Source of the DNA: Streptomyces sp. WAC 01529
GTDB lineage: Bacteria; Actinomycetota; Actinomycetes; Streptomycetales; Streptomycetaceae
Reading direction: 5' to 3'
Assembly: GCF_003945545.1 (NCBI RefSeq)
Contig: NZ_CP029617.1
Location: forward strand, 434,001-498,000
DNA: 64,000 bases
This document shows positions 1 through 7,417 of the stretch, piece after piece; positions within the stretch are counted from its first letter, which is position 1, and the number at the start of each line of letters is the position of its first letter. The translations under genes and the position numbers were made by a program. The notes under the pieces are model-generated. The model ran no database searches, was not told the origin of the DNA, and saw only the letters and a program-made list of their open reading frames with translations.

Positions 1-583
1 CCGCCGCCTTGTGCCACCACTGGAGCCGGTTGTCGGGCACCGCGAGCCGACGCGTCGTCGCCACGGCCTCCGGCTCCTGTGTGGTGCCCTCGCGCTGGGC
101 CTTGAGGGCATGACGCAGTTGCTTGGTGCTCCACTTCATCCGCTCGGCACGGTCGAGCCAGGCGTCCTGTTCCTCGACGTGCAAGGACGCCAGCTCGGCA
201 TGGTGCTGGAAGCTGAGCGCGTGCCGTCGCCGCTCCACCTCGAACCGGCGGGAGACCCAGGCGTAATTGCGCAGCGTCTGGTATTGGAGACCGGCCGCCC
301 TGATGCCTAGTTCATAGCGATCGGCATAGTGGTCCTTACCGTAGACGAGCCAGTCACCGAGCCACCATGACGACGAGTTGAGAAGCCCGGAGAGCTGACG
401 TCCGGCGCGTTCCCATTCCTCGAAGGCCAGTCCTATCGGTATGTGTAACCCCACGTTTGTCGTGAGTACCTGTTCGCGACGCGACTCCGCCCCGCCGGCT
501 CTTCGGGGCCTTTCCCCGGGTCCTGCGGTCCTGCCGAACATGGTCGGCTTGGAGTCCTGGCAGTTCTCGACCTGCTGTGTCAT
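1..583 (-). CDS. LmbU-family pathway regulator (3' end cut by window edge)
   Basis: An open frame on the minus strand starts at ATG 583-581 and stays open to base 1, giving 194 residues without a stop. A good GGAG ribosome site lies 8 bases upstream of the start. From about residue 55 the protein has the conserved core of the LmbU family: EEWERAGRQLSGLLNSSSWW, GDWLVYGKDHYADRY, GLQYQTLRNYAWVSRRFEVE, FQHHAELA, and a WSTKQLRHAL helix near residue 155. LmbU is the cluster-situated activator of lincomycin biosynthesis, and relatives occur in many actinomycete clusters. The first 45 or so residues are a poorly conserved leader. Codon 46 (bases 446-448) is TTA, so translation should depend on the bldA leucyl-tRNA. 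The gene lies at the left boundary of the biosynthetic genes and probably controls them; the palindromes listed below are candidate targets. The C-terminus is outside the window. Confidence 0.88.
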   Translation of the reverse strand, partial: MTQQVENCQDSKPTMFGRTAGPGERPRRAGGAESRREQVLTTNVGLHIPIGLAFEEWERAGRQLSGLLNSSSWWLGDWLVYGKDHYADRYELGIRAAGLQYQTLRNYAWVSRRFEVERRRHALSFQHHAELASLHVEEQDAWLDRAERMKWSTKQLRHALKAQREGTTQEPEAVATTRRLAVPDNRLQWWHKAA

Positions 584-1109
584 CACGCCTCCGTCTCAAG
601 GTGCGTATCGACCGAGCGGTTCCGCGGTGGCTCCCCATCGATTACGGAAAGCGTTCCACCCCGTTTTCTGAACGCATACCAAATGCGGTGGCCACTACTC
701 GCAGATGAGTACTGCCGACCTGAATGAACCGGACATTGCGCGGTCCCCGTTCCGGCCGGGAGGGTCAGCTACCGCTCTCCGAGTAGATCCTGACATCGAT
801 GCCAATTCAAGGATCTTGGCGACCTTGAACACTACTTTGCAGAGTTCTAGCGCTTCTCTTACGCCGTGATCCAGCCCGCTGATTGGCGTGAATTGAGCAG
901 GCGTACAAGGCCTGTGACGACTTACAGTGCCCGCCGCGCCACGGCCCGCCCGCCCCGTCGCCGCCGAACGCCCGGGAGTGAGCGCCATGGGAGGTGCCAT
1001 CGGAGGCGCCACAACAAGTCAGCCAAACTCCAGCCTCTGGCACCACACTAGAGCGCGCCCTACACTCTCTCCCCACAACGCTCAGTAGCCTCGGGGGAGT
1101 TATTGCGGC
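584..1109. promoter_or_regulatory. Divergent intergenic region between regulator and transposase-like gene
   Basis: This 526-base stretch separates the LmbU-like gene (leftward) from the IS701-like gene (rightward), so it must hold both promoters. No ORF in it looks real. It is less GC-rich than its surroundings around 660-870. The one clear structure is the dyad at 806-829. No terminal inverted repeat of an insertion sequence was found beside the transposase-like gene. Confidence 0.4.
806..829. promoter_or_regulatory. Dyad TTCAAGG-N10-CCTTGAA, possible operator
   Basis: TTCAAGG at 806-812 and CCTTGAA at 823-829 are perfect 7-base inverted arms with a 10-base spacer. They lie about 220 bases upstream of the LmbU-like start and 280 upstream of the IS701-like start. 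The arm spacing suits a dimeric DNA-binding protein. No run of T follows, so a terminator is less likely. Its role is inferred only from symmetry and position. Confidence 0.3.
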
Positions 1110-2303
1110 ATGCGGACGACCCAAGCAGGCACCTCGTCGGGTTCCGGAGACGTGGCCTACGCCCTCACTTCGGCCCTGCCTCTGGATCTCTTCAGCGGCA
1201 CGATCTTCAAGAGCCTGCGCCGGACCGACCAGCGCAAGTGGGCGCACGCCTATCTGAAGGGGCTGCTCGTCACGCCGGGCAAGAAGTCCGTGCGCCGGCT
1301 CGCCGCCGCACTCTCCCGCGATCCGTCCGTCGCCCAGTCACTGCGCCAGTTCGTCAGCCTCAGCCCGTGGGATTTCGACGAGGTCATGGAGGAGCTCACC
1401 CACTGGGTGGCCGACCGCCGCCCCGGGCCCGTCTGGGCCATCGGCCGGGCCGTCCTGCCCAAGCGGGGCGACCGGTCGGTCGGCGTCCACCGCTACTTCG
1501 ACCGGTCCTCGGGCCGTACGCTCAACTGCCAGCTGGGGCTGGGCTCCTTCTGGTGCGTGGGCGGCGCCCAGTTTCCCGTCGACTGGTGTCTGCACCTGTC
1601 GACGGCCTGGACGCAGGACCCCGCGCGGCGCAGGGACGCGCGGATACCGGACGGTGAGCAGTACCGGCCGATGTGGGCGGAGGCCCTGCGGCTCGTCGAC
1701 CGGCTCTCGGCCCGCTCGGCCTCCCCCTCCTCCGTCGTCCTCGCCGACATGAGCGACGAACCCGACGTCGGATACCTGCTGCGCGGACTCACCAGACGGC
1801 ACCGCGACTTCGTCGTGGCGGTGCCGCCCTACCTCGCGGTGCTGCCCGCGGGCGAGGGCGCCTCGGCACCGGTGAGCGCGAAGTCCCTGGTCTCCGTGGA
1901 GAGCCCGGATCCGGCCGTCGTCCTGTCGCTCGACAAGGAGAGGCGCCCCGCGCATTCCCAGAGCGCGCTCGTCCGGCTGACGGGCGGGCCCCCGGGGCGC
2001 GCCCCCGGCCCTCTCTACCGGCTCTACACCGAGGCGGACCCCACCGGCGCCCCGAGCCCGCTGTGGCTCACCAGCCTCGCCCACCACACCCTCGCGGAGG
2101 TCTCCTCGATCACCGCGCTGCACGCCGGGACGGCGGACGCGATCGGCTCCATGCGGCGGGACTTCGGACTGCTCGACTTCGAGGGGCGTTCCTTCCCCGG
2201 CTGGTACCACCACATGGCCCTCGTCTCGGCGGCGTACACCTACCGGCGCCTGCACGGCTCCGCCGCGGTGTCACCCCCCGACACGGCTCAACGGGTGCCG
2301 TAG
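1110..2303 (+). CDS. IS701-family transposase-like protein with eroded catalytic triad
   Basis: This 397-residue protein starts at ATG 1110 behind a GGGGGAG ribosome site. It keeps the IS701/DDE-superfamily framework: DLFSGTIFKSLRRTDQRKWA near the N-terminus, SVGVHRYFDRSSGRTLNCQLGL around residue 125, VDWCLHLSTAWTQDP, VVLADMSDEPDVGYLLRGL, and the terminal LLDFEGRSFPGWYHH. The catalytic positions have drifted. Where active relatives read DDTGFPKKG this one reads IGRAVLPKRG. Where they read RIEQDYRELK it reads TADAIGSMRR. The first Asp and the Glu of the DDE triad are therefore gone, although the frame is intact. I saw no flanking terminal inverted repeats or target duplication. It is probably a domesticated, non-transposing protein, perhaps DNA-binding. 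Its function is unknown, and it may lie outside the biosynthetic cluster proper. Confidence 0.75.
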   Translation: MRTTQAGTSSGSGDVAYALTSALPLDLFSGTIFKSLRRTDQRKWAHAYLKGLLVTPGKKSVRRLAAALSRDPSVAQSLRQFVSLSPWDFDEVMEELTHWVADRRPGPVWAIGRAVLPKRGDRSVGVHRYFDRSSGRTLNCQLGLGSFWCVGGAQFPVDWCLHLSTAWTQDPARRRDARIPDGEQYRPMWAEALRLVDRLSARSASPSSVVLADMSDEPDVGYLLRGLTRRHRDFVVAVPPYLAVLPAGEGASAPVSAKSLVSVESPDPAVVLSLDKERRPAHSQSALVRLTGGPPGRAPGPLYRLYTEADPTGAPSPLWLTSLAHHTLAEVSSITALHAGTADAIGSMRRDFGLLDFEGRSFPGWYHHMALVSAAYTYRRLHGSAAVSPPDTAQRVP

Positions 2304-2744
2304 CGGTCGGTGTGCGGTCGAGCCGCCCCTGCCATCCTCGCATCGGCTGGCGCCACACGTACCGCCAATCCGCGCCACTTTGGCGCGCGATGGGCGACAT
2401 CGAGACAGCGGGGATCGGGCACGCGCGAACGACGGAACGCCGGATGAGCCGACTTTGACGCCTCGTCGTCACCTGACCCACCGTCACCTTCCTGTTCGCA
2501 CAGCTCGTGTCGAGGATGAATGCCTTCCTTGACGCACGAGCAGCGCGTCGCCCGTCGCTTACGTGACCGATTCCGCTCGCTTCCCACCGCGTTCCCCACC
2601 CCGGGATCCCGCCCGCGCCGCGATGGCGCTAGTGTGGCACCACATGGTGCCAGCACCGGATGCACGGTGCTGGCCGTACAGGCTCGTGCTCCGGTGGACC
2701 GGGGCAGGGACCGAGCCTCCGCAGACTCCCGAAGGCGGCCCGCC
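2304..2744. other. Intergenic region with clustered dyads
   Basis: There is no convincing gene in these 441 bases; the open frames here lack family character and ribosome sites. The region carries the interleaved inverted repeats at 2635-2672, about 70 bases upstream of the DUF4097-type gene, and presumably that gene's promoter. Confidence 0.5.
2635..2672. promoter_or_regulatory. Interleaved inverted repeats (GGCACC/GGTGCC half-sites), likely operator
   Basis: TGGCACCA (2635-2642) and TGGTGCCA (2645-2652) form a perfect dyad with a 2-base spacer. CAGCACCG (2651-2658) and CGGTGCTG (2665-2672) form a second perfect dyad with a 6-base spacer. The inner half-sites GGTGC and GCACC (2646-2657) form a third. 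The block lies 73 bases upstream of the start at 2745, the usual place for an operator over a promoter. The cognate repressor is not identifiable in the window. Confidence 0.5.
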
Positions 2745-3587
2745 ATGCCGACGTTCGAGACACCCGCACCTGTGCGGGTGGTGCTCAGCCTCGTGTGCGG
2801 CCAAGTGCGGATCGTCGCGAACGACCGCCCCGAGACGACCGTCGAGGCATATCCGCGCGACAGCGACGACCAGGACGACGTGCGGACCGCCGAGCGGCTG
2901 CACGTCGACTACGCCGACGGCCGCCTGACCGTGACCGCCCCGGAACCGGGTTGCGGCGGTGGCGCGGTCATCGTGGTGATCACCGTGCCCACCGGATCGA
3001 GCCTGCACGGCCGGGGGATGTGCGCGGACTTCCTCGGAGCGGGAGAGTTGGGCGAGTGCCGGCTCAGCACGGGCCTCGGGCACATCAGGCTCCACCACAC
3101 CGGCAGCCTGCACCTGGGCGCCGCCCTCGGTGACATCACGGTCGACCGGGCGGTCGGCACGGTCGAGGCCACGGCGGACCGTGGCGACGTCCGTCTGGGG
3201 CTGGTCGAGGGCAGCACCACGGTCAGCGCGAAGGGCGAGAGCGACGCGACGGTGGAGGAGGTGCACGGTGCCGCCCGGCTGTACGCGGAGCGCGGGACCG
3301 TCTGGATCGGCCGGGCGCACGCCGACGTGGAGGCCCGGACGAGCCATGGTGACATCGACGTCGGGGAGGTGCGGCGAGGTTCCGTGAGCGTCGCCACCAC
3401 CTTCGGCAGCATCCGCGTCGGGGTGGCCGAGACCAGCGGTGCCCGGCTGTCCCTCGACTCCGCCGCGGGCACCGTCTCCACGGCCCTCTCGCTCCTGACG
3501 GCGCACGAGCAGGCCGACGAGGTCGTGTGTGTCGAGGCCCGGACCGTGATCGGCGACGTCGTGGTGGAGCGTTCCGGCGCGGAGTGA
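2745..3587 (+). CDS. DUF4097-type beta-strand repeat protein
   Basis: This 280-residue protein is chosen from ATG 2745, where a GAAGG ribosome site precedes the start; the frame upstream of it is not protein-like. The body is a run of short beta repeats (for example SLHLGAALGDITVDRAVGTV, SHGDIDVGEVRRGSVSV, TFGSIRVGVAETSG) with the G-D-I/V pattern of DUF4097 (adhesin-like beta-helix) proteins. There is no signal peptide or membrane segment, so it should be cytoplasmic. The molecular function of the family is not known. It is convergent with the thioesterase gene and separated from it by 31 bases. It is probably a flanking gene rather than a biosynthetic one. Confidence 0.75.
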   Translation: MPTFETPAPVRVVLSLVCGQVRIVANDRPETTVEAYPRDSDDQDDVRTAERLHVDYADGRLTVTAPEPGCGGGAVIVVITVPTGSSLHGRGMCADFLGAGELGECRLSTGLGHIRLHHTGSLHLGAALGDITVDRAVGTVEATADRGDVRLGLVEGSTTVSAKGESDATVEEVHGAARLYAERGTVWIGRAHADVEARTSHGDIDVGEVRRGSVSVATTFGSIRVGVAETSGARLSLDSAAGTVSTALSLLTAHEQADEVVCVEARTVIGDVVVERSGAE

Positions 3588-3618
3588 GCCCGACCTCAGG
3601 AACGGGATGGACCGTGCC

Positions 3619-4389
3619 TCAGGAGGCGGCCTCGGTGCGGTGCCCGGCGTGGCGCAGAACGTCACTCAGGTCCGCCAGGAGCGCGGCCTCCTGGGGCACG
3701 AGGTAGAAGTGCCCGCCGGACAGCACCCGGAGCCGGAAGGCGTCGTGCGTCATGTCGGCCCAGCCGCGCATCTGCTCGGGAGTCACCTCGGAATCGGCGT
3801 CACCGGTGTAGCCGTACACCGGGCAGTCGAGCGGAGGCCGGTGGCCGCCGCGGTACCCGTCCACGAGCCGGTAGTCGGCGCGGACGGCGGGGAGGACCAG
3901 CTCCCGCAGATCGGGGTCGGCGAAGACCGGGGCGCGGCTCTGGTCGAAGCGCAGGATGTCCGCGATGATCTTCTCGTCGGGGCCGAAGTGCCGCCGGATG
4001 CCGCCCATCGCGTGCGGCGGACGCCTGCCGGACACGCACAGGGCGACCGGCGGACACCCCCGCTCGTGAAGGCGCAGCGCCACCTCGTGCGCCACCGAAG
4101 CCCCCATGCTGTGGCCGAACAGCACCAGCCGGTACCGCGCCAGCCCGCTGAGCGCGTCGGCTATGTCGTCCGCGAGGGCCTCGAGCCCCGACGGGAAGGG
4201 CTCGCCGTGCCGGTCCTCCCGGCCCGGGTACCGGATGGCGAGCACACCGGCGTCCGCGGGCAGGCCCGGGGGCCAGGTGCGGTACGCGCTGGCCCAGCCG
4301 CCGGCGTGCGGGAAGCAGACGAGTTTCGTGCCGTACGCGTCGTCATCACGGAAGCGGCGTATCCACTGCTCTTCCACCGGACTCCTCAT
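3619..4389 (-). CDS. Type II thioesterase
   Basis: This 256-residue alpha/beta hydrolase is of the editing (type II) thioesterase family, which removes stalled or misprimed acyl groups from carrier proteins. The nucleophile elbow GHSMG has Ser at about residue 94, FPHAGGWASAY forms the oxyanion loop near 26-36, the acid lies in YGYTGDADSEV, and the catalytic His is in LSGGHFYL. The start is ATG 4389, whose ATGA overlaps the stop of the hydroxylase gene by 4 bases, so the two are translationally coupled. An in-frame start further upstream would run into the hydroxylase gene. It is the last gene of this leftward operon and ends close to the convergent DUF4097-type gene. Confidence 0.88.
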   Translation of the reverse strand: MRSPVEEQWIRRFRDDDAYGTKLVCFPHAGGWASAYRTWPPGLPADAGVLAIRYPGREDRHGEPFPSGLEALADDIADALSGLARYRLVLFGHSMGASVAHEVALRLHERGCPPVALCVSGRRPPHAMGGIRRHFGPDEKIIADILRFDQSRAPVFADPDLRELVLPAVRADYRLVDGYRGGHRPPLDCPVYGYTGDADSEVTPEQMRGWADMTHDAFRLRVLSGGHFYLVPQEAALLADLSDVLRHAGHRTEAAS

Positions 4390-5708
4390 CGCAGCGCGGG
4401 CTCGGCGGCCCGCTCCACGCACCGGGAGATGATCGAGTCGGCGATCTCACCGCTCCTTACGGCAATGTTCGACAGCAGCGACGAGGTCAGGCCGTGGGTG
4501 TGTTCGGTGCCGCCCTGGAGGTAGATGCCGCATCGCATCTCCGGATCGGTGACGATGCGGTAGTCCCGCTCCACGCGGTAGCGGCCCGCCTCGTCCCGCA
4601 GGCAGTGCCGGTCGAGTTCGCCGAGCAGGCCCGTGGGCTCCATCGTCTGGTAGCCGGTGGCGCAGATGAGAGCGTCGAAGTCCAGTTCGCGTACTTCGGC
4701 GTCGGGACCCACCTGTAGCGAGACGCGGGTCTCGGCGCCGACGCGCTTCACGCCGGTGACCCTCGACAGGTTGAGGAAGTGGAGGCGCTCGACGTTCCGC
4801 ACCTCGTCGTCGTACGACCTGCGGTACAGCGCCCTGATCACCTCGTCGTCGACGACGGAGTAGTTCGTGTTGCGGTGGTACCGCCAGAACGCCTCGCGTG
4901 TCTGGTCGGTGCCGTAGTAGTAGTCGTCGACGGCCCCCGGGTCGAAGATCTGGTTGGCGAAGGGGGTGTCGTCCGCGACGGAGTAGCCGTAGGACGGGAT
5001 GACCGCCCAGACCTCGGCGTGCGGAAGCTCGTCGTACAGGAACCTGGTGATCTCGGCAGCGCTCTGGCCCGCCCCGACGACCGCCACCCGGCGCAGCTCC
5101 CCGGGGTCGGCCCGGTGGTACTTCTCCAGGAACTCGGAGCTGTGCCACACCCGTTCGTCGCGCTCGGTTCCCTCGGGCATGCTCGGGACGAGGCCCGTCG
5201 AGATCACCACGTTGCGCGCCTCGACCACGCGGCCGGTCCGGCCGGTGGCGTCCGCCACCTCGAGGCGCAGCCGGTCCGCCCGCTCGGCGTCGGCCCCCGG
5301 TGGCAGTCGGATCGACGTCACCTTCGAGTCGTACGCGATGCGATCGGCCACCCGTGCCTGCGCCCACTCGAGGTACTGGTGGAACTCCTGGCGGGTGGGG
5401 AAGAAGTCCTGGTTGTTGACGAACTGCGGGAGTCGCCCCGACTCGTGCAGATACGCGATGAAGCTGAAACTCGACGTCGGATTGCGGAAGGTGACGAGGT
5501 CCTTGAGGAACGATATCTGCATGGTCGCCGACGGCAGCAGCATGTTGCGGTGCCAGCCGAACGACAACTGCCGCTCCAGGAACAGGGCGTTGATCTCATT
5601 CTGTGGATCCTTCGCCCGGAATTCCTCCAGGGCGATGGCAAGTGACAGGTTGGAGGGTCCGAACCCAATGCCGACCACGTCGTAGGTCTCGTGTTCACGA
5701 TCACTCAT
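4386..5708 (-). CDS. L-ornithine/L-lysine N-hydroxylase (flavin N-monooxygenase)
   Basis: This 440-residue member of the SidA/PvdA/IucD family uses FAD, NADPH and O2 to hydroxylate the side-chain amine of ornithine or lysine. The FAD motif GIGFGPSN is at residues 13-20, the NADPH motif VVGAGQSAAE near 215, and the family ATGY signature (CATGYQ) near 370. The start at ATG 5708 follows a GGGAG ribosome site. In siderophore loci this reaction makes hydroxamates. Here no formyl- or acetyltransferase accompanies it, and a piperazate-like A-domain code is present in the cluster. The better guess is therefore formation of N5-hydroxyornithine for piperazic acid, as KtzI does in kutzneride biosynthesis. 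No KtzT-like N-N cyclase is seen in the window. An 18-bp palindrome lies 62 bases upstream of the start. Confidence 0.88.
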   Translation of the reverse strand: MSDREHETYDVVGIGFGPSNLSLAIALEEFRAKDPQNEINALFLERQLSFGWHRNMLLPSATMQISFLKDLVTFRNPTSSFSFIAYLHESGRLPQFVNNQDFFPTRQEFHQYLEWAQARVADRIAYDSKVTSIRLPPGADAERADRLRLEVADATGRTGRVVEARNVVISTGLVPSMPEGTERDERVWHSSEFLEKYHRADPGELRRVAVVGAGQSAAEITRFLYDELPHAEVWAVIPSYGYSVADDTPFANQIFDPGAVDDYYYGTDQTREAFWRYHRNTNYSVVDDEVIRALYRRSYDDEVRNVERLHFLNLSRVTGVKRVGAETRVSLQVGPDAEVRELDFDALICATGYQTMEPTGLLGELDRHCLRDEAGRYRVERDYRIVTDPEMRCGIYLQGGTEHTHGLTSSLLSNIAVRSGEIADSIISRCVERAAEPALR

Positions 5709-5769
5709 AGCATTCTCCCGCTGGCATGAAGGTGCGATGCGTTTGTTCGGATCTCCGATGAACCGTTCG

Positions 5770-5787
5770 TGTCCCGTCGGCGGGACG
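5770..5787. promoter_or_regulatory. Cluster palindrome, copy 1 (upstream of N-hydroxylase)
   Basis: TGTCCCGTCGGCGGGACG reads GTCCCG-nn-CGGGAC about its centre and matches the perfect 18-bp palindrome at 10732-10749 at 16 of 18 positions. It lies 62 bases upstream of the N-hydroxylase start, close to the 66-base spacing of copy 2 from its gene. It is a candidate binding site for a pathway regulator. Confidence 0.65.
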
Positions 5788-5798
5788 CGGACGCACAA

Positions 5799-5818
5799 GC
5801 GGGCGGTGTCTCACCCGC
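5799..5818 (-). terminator. Hairpin at the end of the FAD-monooxygenase gene
   Basis: On the minus strand GCGGGTGAGACACCGCCCGC overlaps the TGA stop of the FAD monooxygenase. It can fold through GCGGG/CCCGC, with GGTG/CACC inside. There is no T-tract, which is common for terminators in high-GC actinomycetes. It would separate that gene from the hydroxylase-thioesterase operon, which has its own palindrome-bearing upstream region. Confidence 0.35.
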
Positions 5819-7367
5819 GTGACGCCGGACCGAACCAGGTGGTGAGGGCGGCCCGCAGTGCGGAGGTGTCGGACACGCCGCCGGCGCCCGCCGCCCAGGC
5901 GACATGGCCGTCGGGGCGGATGAGCAGCGCGCTGGGGGCGGGGATCTCACCGACGGCCGGGACGGGCCAGTGGTCGTCCTCGCTCCGCGCCTCGACGACG
6001 TCGACGCGATCGGTCCAGCCCTCGGCCGCCGCCACCACGTGGGCACTGCCGCGCAGGTCGAGCAGGACGGGGCGGGCGCCGTGCAGCAGTTCGTAGATAC
6101 GGGTGGCGCCGTCCGTCGTCTTGAGGTCGGCGTCGGGGACCCGGCGGCCGGCCAGCAGATGGTCGCCGTCGGCCGGGTAGCGGATGTCCAGTGCCGTGAG
6201 CATGCCCCGCAGATACTGGTTGACCTCGTCGAAGACGATGAGCGAGGCGAACACGTCGCGCAGCGCGTCCGAATGGGCGCCGGGGCGGGCCAGGGCCGCC
6301 TGCGCCCGGGTGTTGTGCAGCACGCGCTCCCCGACGGGGTGGCGCTCGGCGTGGTAGCTGTCCAGCAGGCTCTCGGGGGCCTGTCCGCGTACCACCGAGG
6401 CGAGTTTCCAGCCGAGGTTGACCGCGTCCTGCACTCCCATGTTCAGCCCCTGCCCGCCGGCCGGGAAGTGGATGTGCGCCGCGTCGCCCGCGAGCAGGAC
6501 GCGGCCCTCCCGGTACCGGGCGGCCTGCCGTGCGGCGTCGCTGAACCGGGAGACCCAGCGCGGGCTGTGCATGCCGTAGTCCGTGCCGGCGATCCTGATC
6601 AGCGAATCGCGGAGCTGCTCGAACGTCGTCGGTTCGTCGCGGTCCGCGACGCGGCCGTGCTCGGTGGTGATCAGCCGGTACCAGCCCGGCTCGAAGGAGA
6701 TCACCGAATAGTCGCCGCCGGGGCAGCGCCGCCCCCAGATGTAGTCCTCGGGCAGGTCGGGGAGTTCGACGTCGCCGATCAGCGAGGTCATCGTGGCCGG
6801 AGTGCCGGGGAAGTCGATGCCCGTCAGCTTGCGCACGGTGCTGCGCCCGCCGTCGCAGCCGACGAGGTAGCGGGCGCGCAGCGTCGCCGGTGCGGTCTGC
6901 GCCGTCCCCAGCTCCACCGTCACACCGGACTCGTCCTGGCGGATGCCGCTCACCTCGGACGACCAGCGCACGCGCACGCCGAGTTCGGCCGCCCACTCCT
7001 CCAGGAGCCGTTCGATGGTGGACTGCAGGATCATCAGCGGATAGGGGTGGCGGGACTCGAACTCGTCGAATTCCAGGCGCAGGCCGGAGAAGTGGCCCAC
7101 CCCCTGGAGTTCGCCCACCGCCAGGAAGCGGTCCAGGATGCCGCGCTGGTCCAGCACCTCCAGGGTGCGGGAGTGCATCCCGCCGGCCCGGGACTCGCCG
7201 GTCCGCTCCGCGAGTCGTTCGACCACCACCACGTCGGCGCCCGCCAACCGCAGCTCGCAGGCGAGCATCAAGCCGGTCGGCCCGGCGCCCGCGATCACCA
7301 CATCCGTCTCCATGCCGGTGTGCCCCACCTCGTTCTTCCCCTCTGTCCCGTGCGCCTCTGACGTCAT
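5811..7367 (-). CDS. FAD-dependent aromatic-hydroxylase-type monooxygenase
   Basis: This 518-residue flavoprotein is of the PheA/TfdB (class A) family, which oxygenates substrates using NAD(P)H and O2. It has the ADP-binding GAGPTG at residues 27-32, the DG motif in VGCDGGRSTVR, and the GD motif in LLAGDAAHIHFPAGGQGLNMG. A thioredoxin-like C-terminal domain ends the protein, as usual for the family. ATG 7367 is preceded by GAGGTGGG; a longer frame back to 7487 would overlap the NRPS gene and lacks a ribosome site. It lies 50 bases downstream of the C-A-PCP gene and is probably co-transcribed with it. Its substrate is not evident; oxidation of the acyl chain or of an amino acid is possible. 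Confidence 0.85.
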   Translation of the reverse strand: MTSEAHGTEGKNEVGHTGMETDVVIAGAGPTGLMLACELRLAGADVVVVERLAERTGESRAGGMHSRTLEVLDQRGILDRFLAVGELQGVGHFSGLRLEFDEFESRHPYPLMILQSTIERLLEEWAAELGVRVRWSSEVSGIRQDESGVTVELGTAQTAPATLRARYLVGCDGGRSTVRKLTGIDFPGTPATMTSLIGDVELPDLPEDYIWGRRCPGGDYSVISFEPGWYRLITTEHGRVADRDEPTTFEQLRDSLIRIAGTDYGMHSPRWVSRFSDAARQAARYREGRVLLAGDAAHIHFPAGGQGLNMGVQDAVNLGWKLASVVRGQAPESLLDSYHAERHPVGERVLHNTRAQAALARPGAHSDALRDVFASLIVFDEVNQYLRGMLTALDIRYPADGDHLLAGRRVPDADLKTTDGATRIYELLHGARPVLLDLRGSAHVVAAAEGWTDRVDVVEARSEDDHWPVPAVGEIPAPSALLIRPDGHVAWAAGAGGVSDTSALRAALTTWFGPASRG

Positions 7368-7417
7368 GAACCCACCTCGGCCTTCTCGTGCAGAAGCCTT
7401 CTCGTTCGAGCCTTCGT

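Noticed and set aside
1110..2303. Complete insertion sequence
   Set aside because: No terminal inverted repeats or target-site duplication seen in the flanks, and the catalytic residues are lost.
2288..2746. Minus-strand frame between the IS701-like and DUF4097-type genes, possibly a small repressor
   Set aside because: No ribosome site, no helix-turn-helix or other family pattern, and biased Arg/Ala composition typical of a spurious high-GC frame.
4386..5708. Hydroxamate siderophore locus
   Set aside because: No formyl- or acetyltransferase, siderophore transporter or iron-box was seen near the N-hydroxylase; the piperazate interpretation fits the NRPS better.
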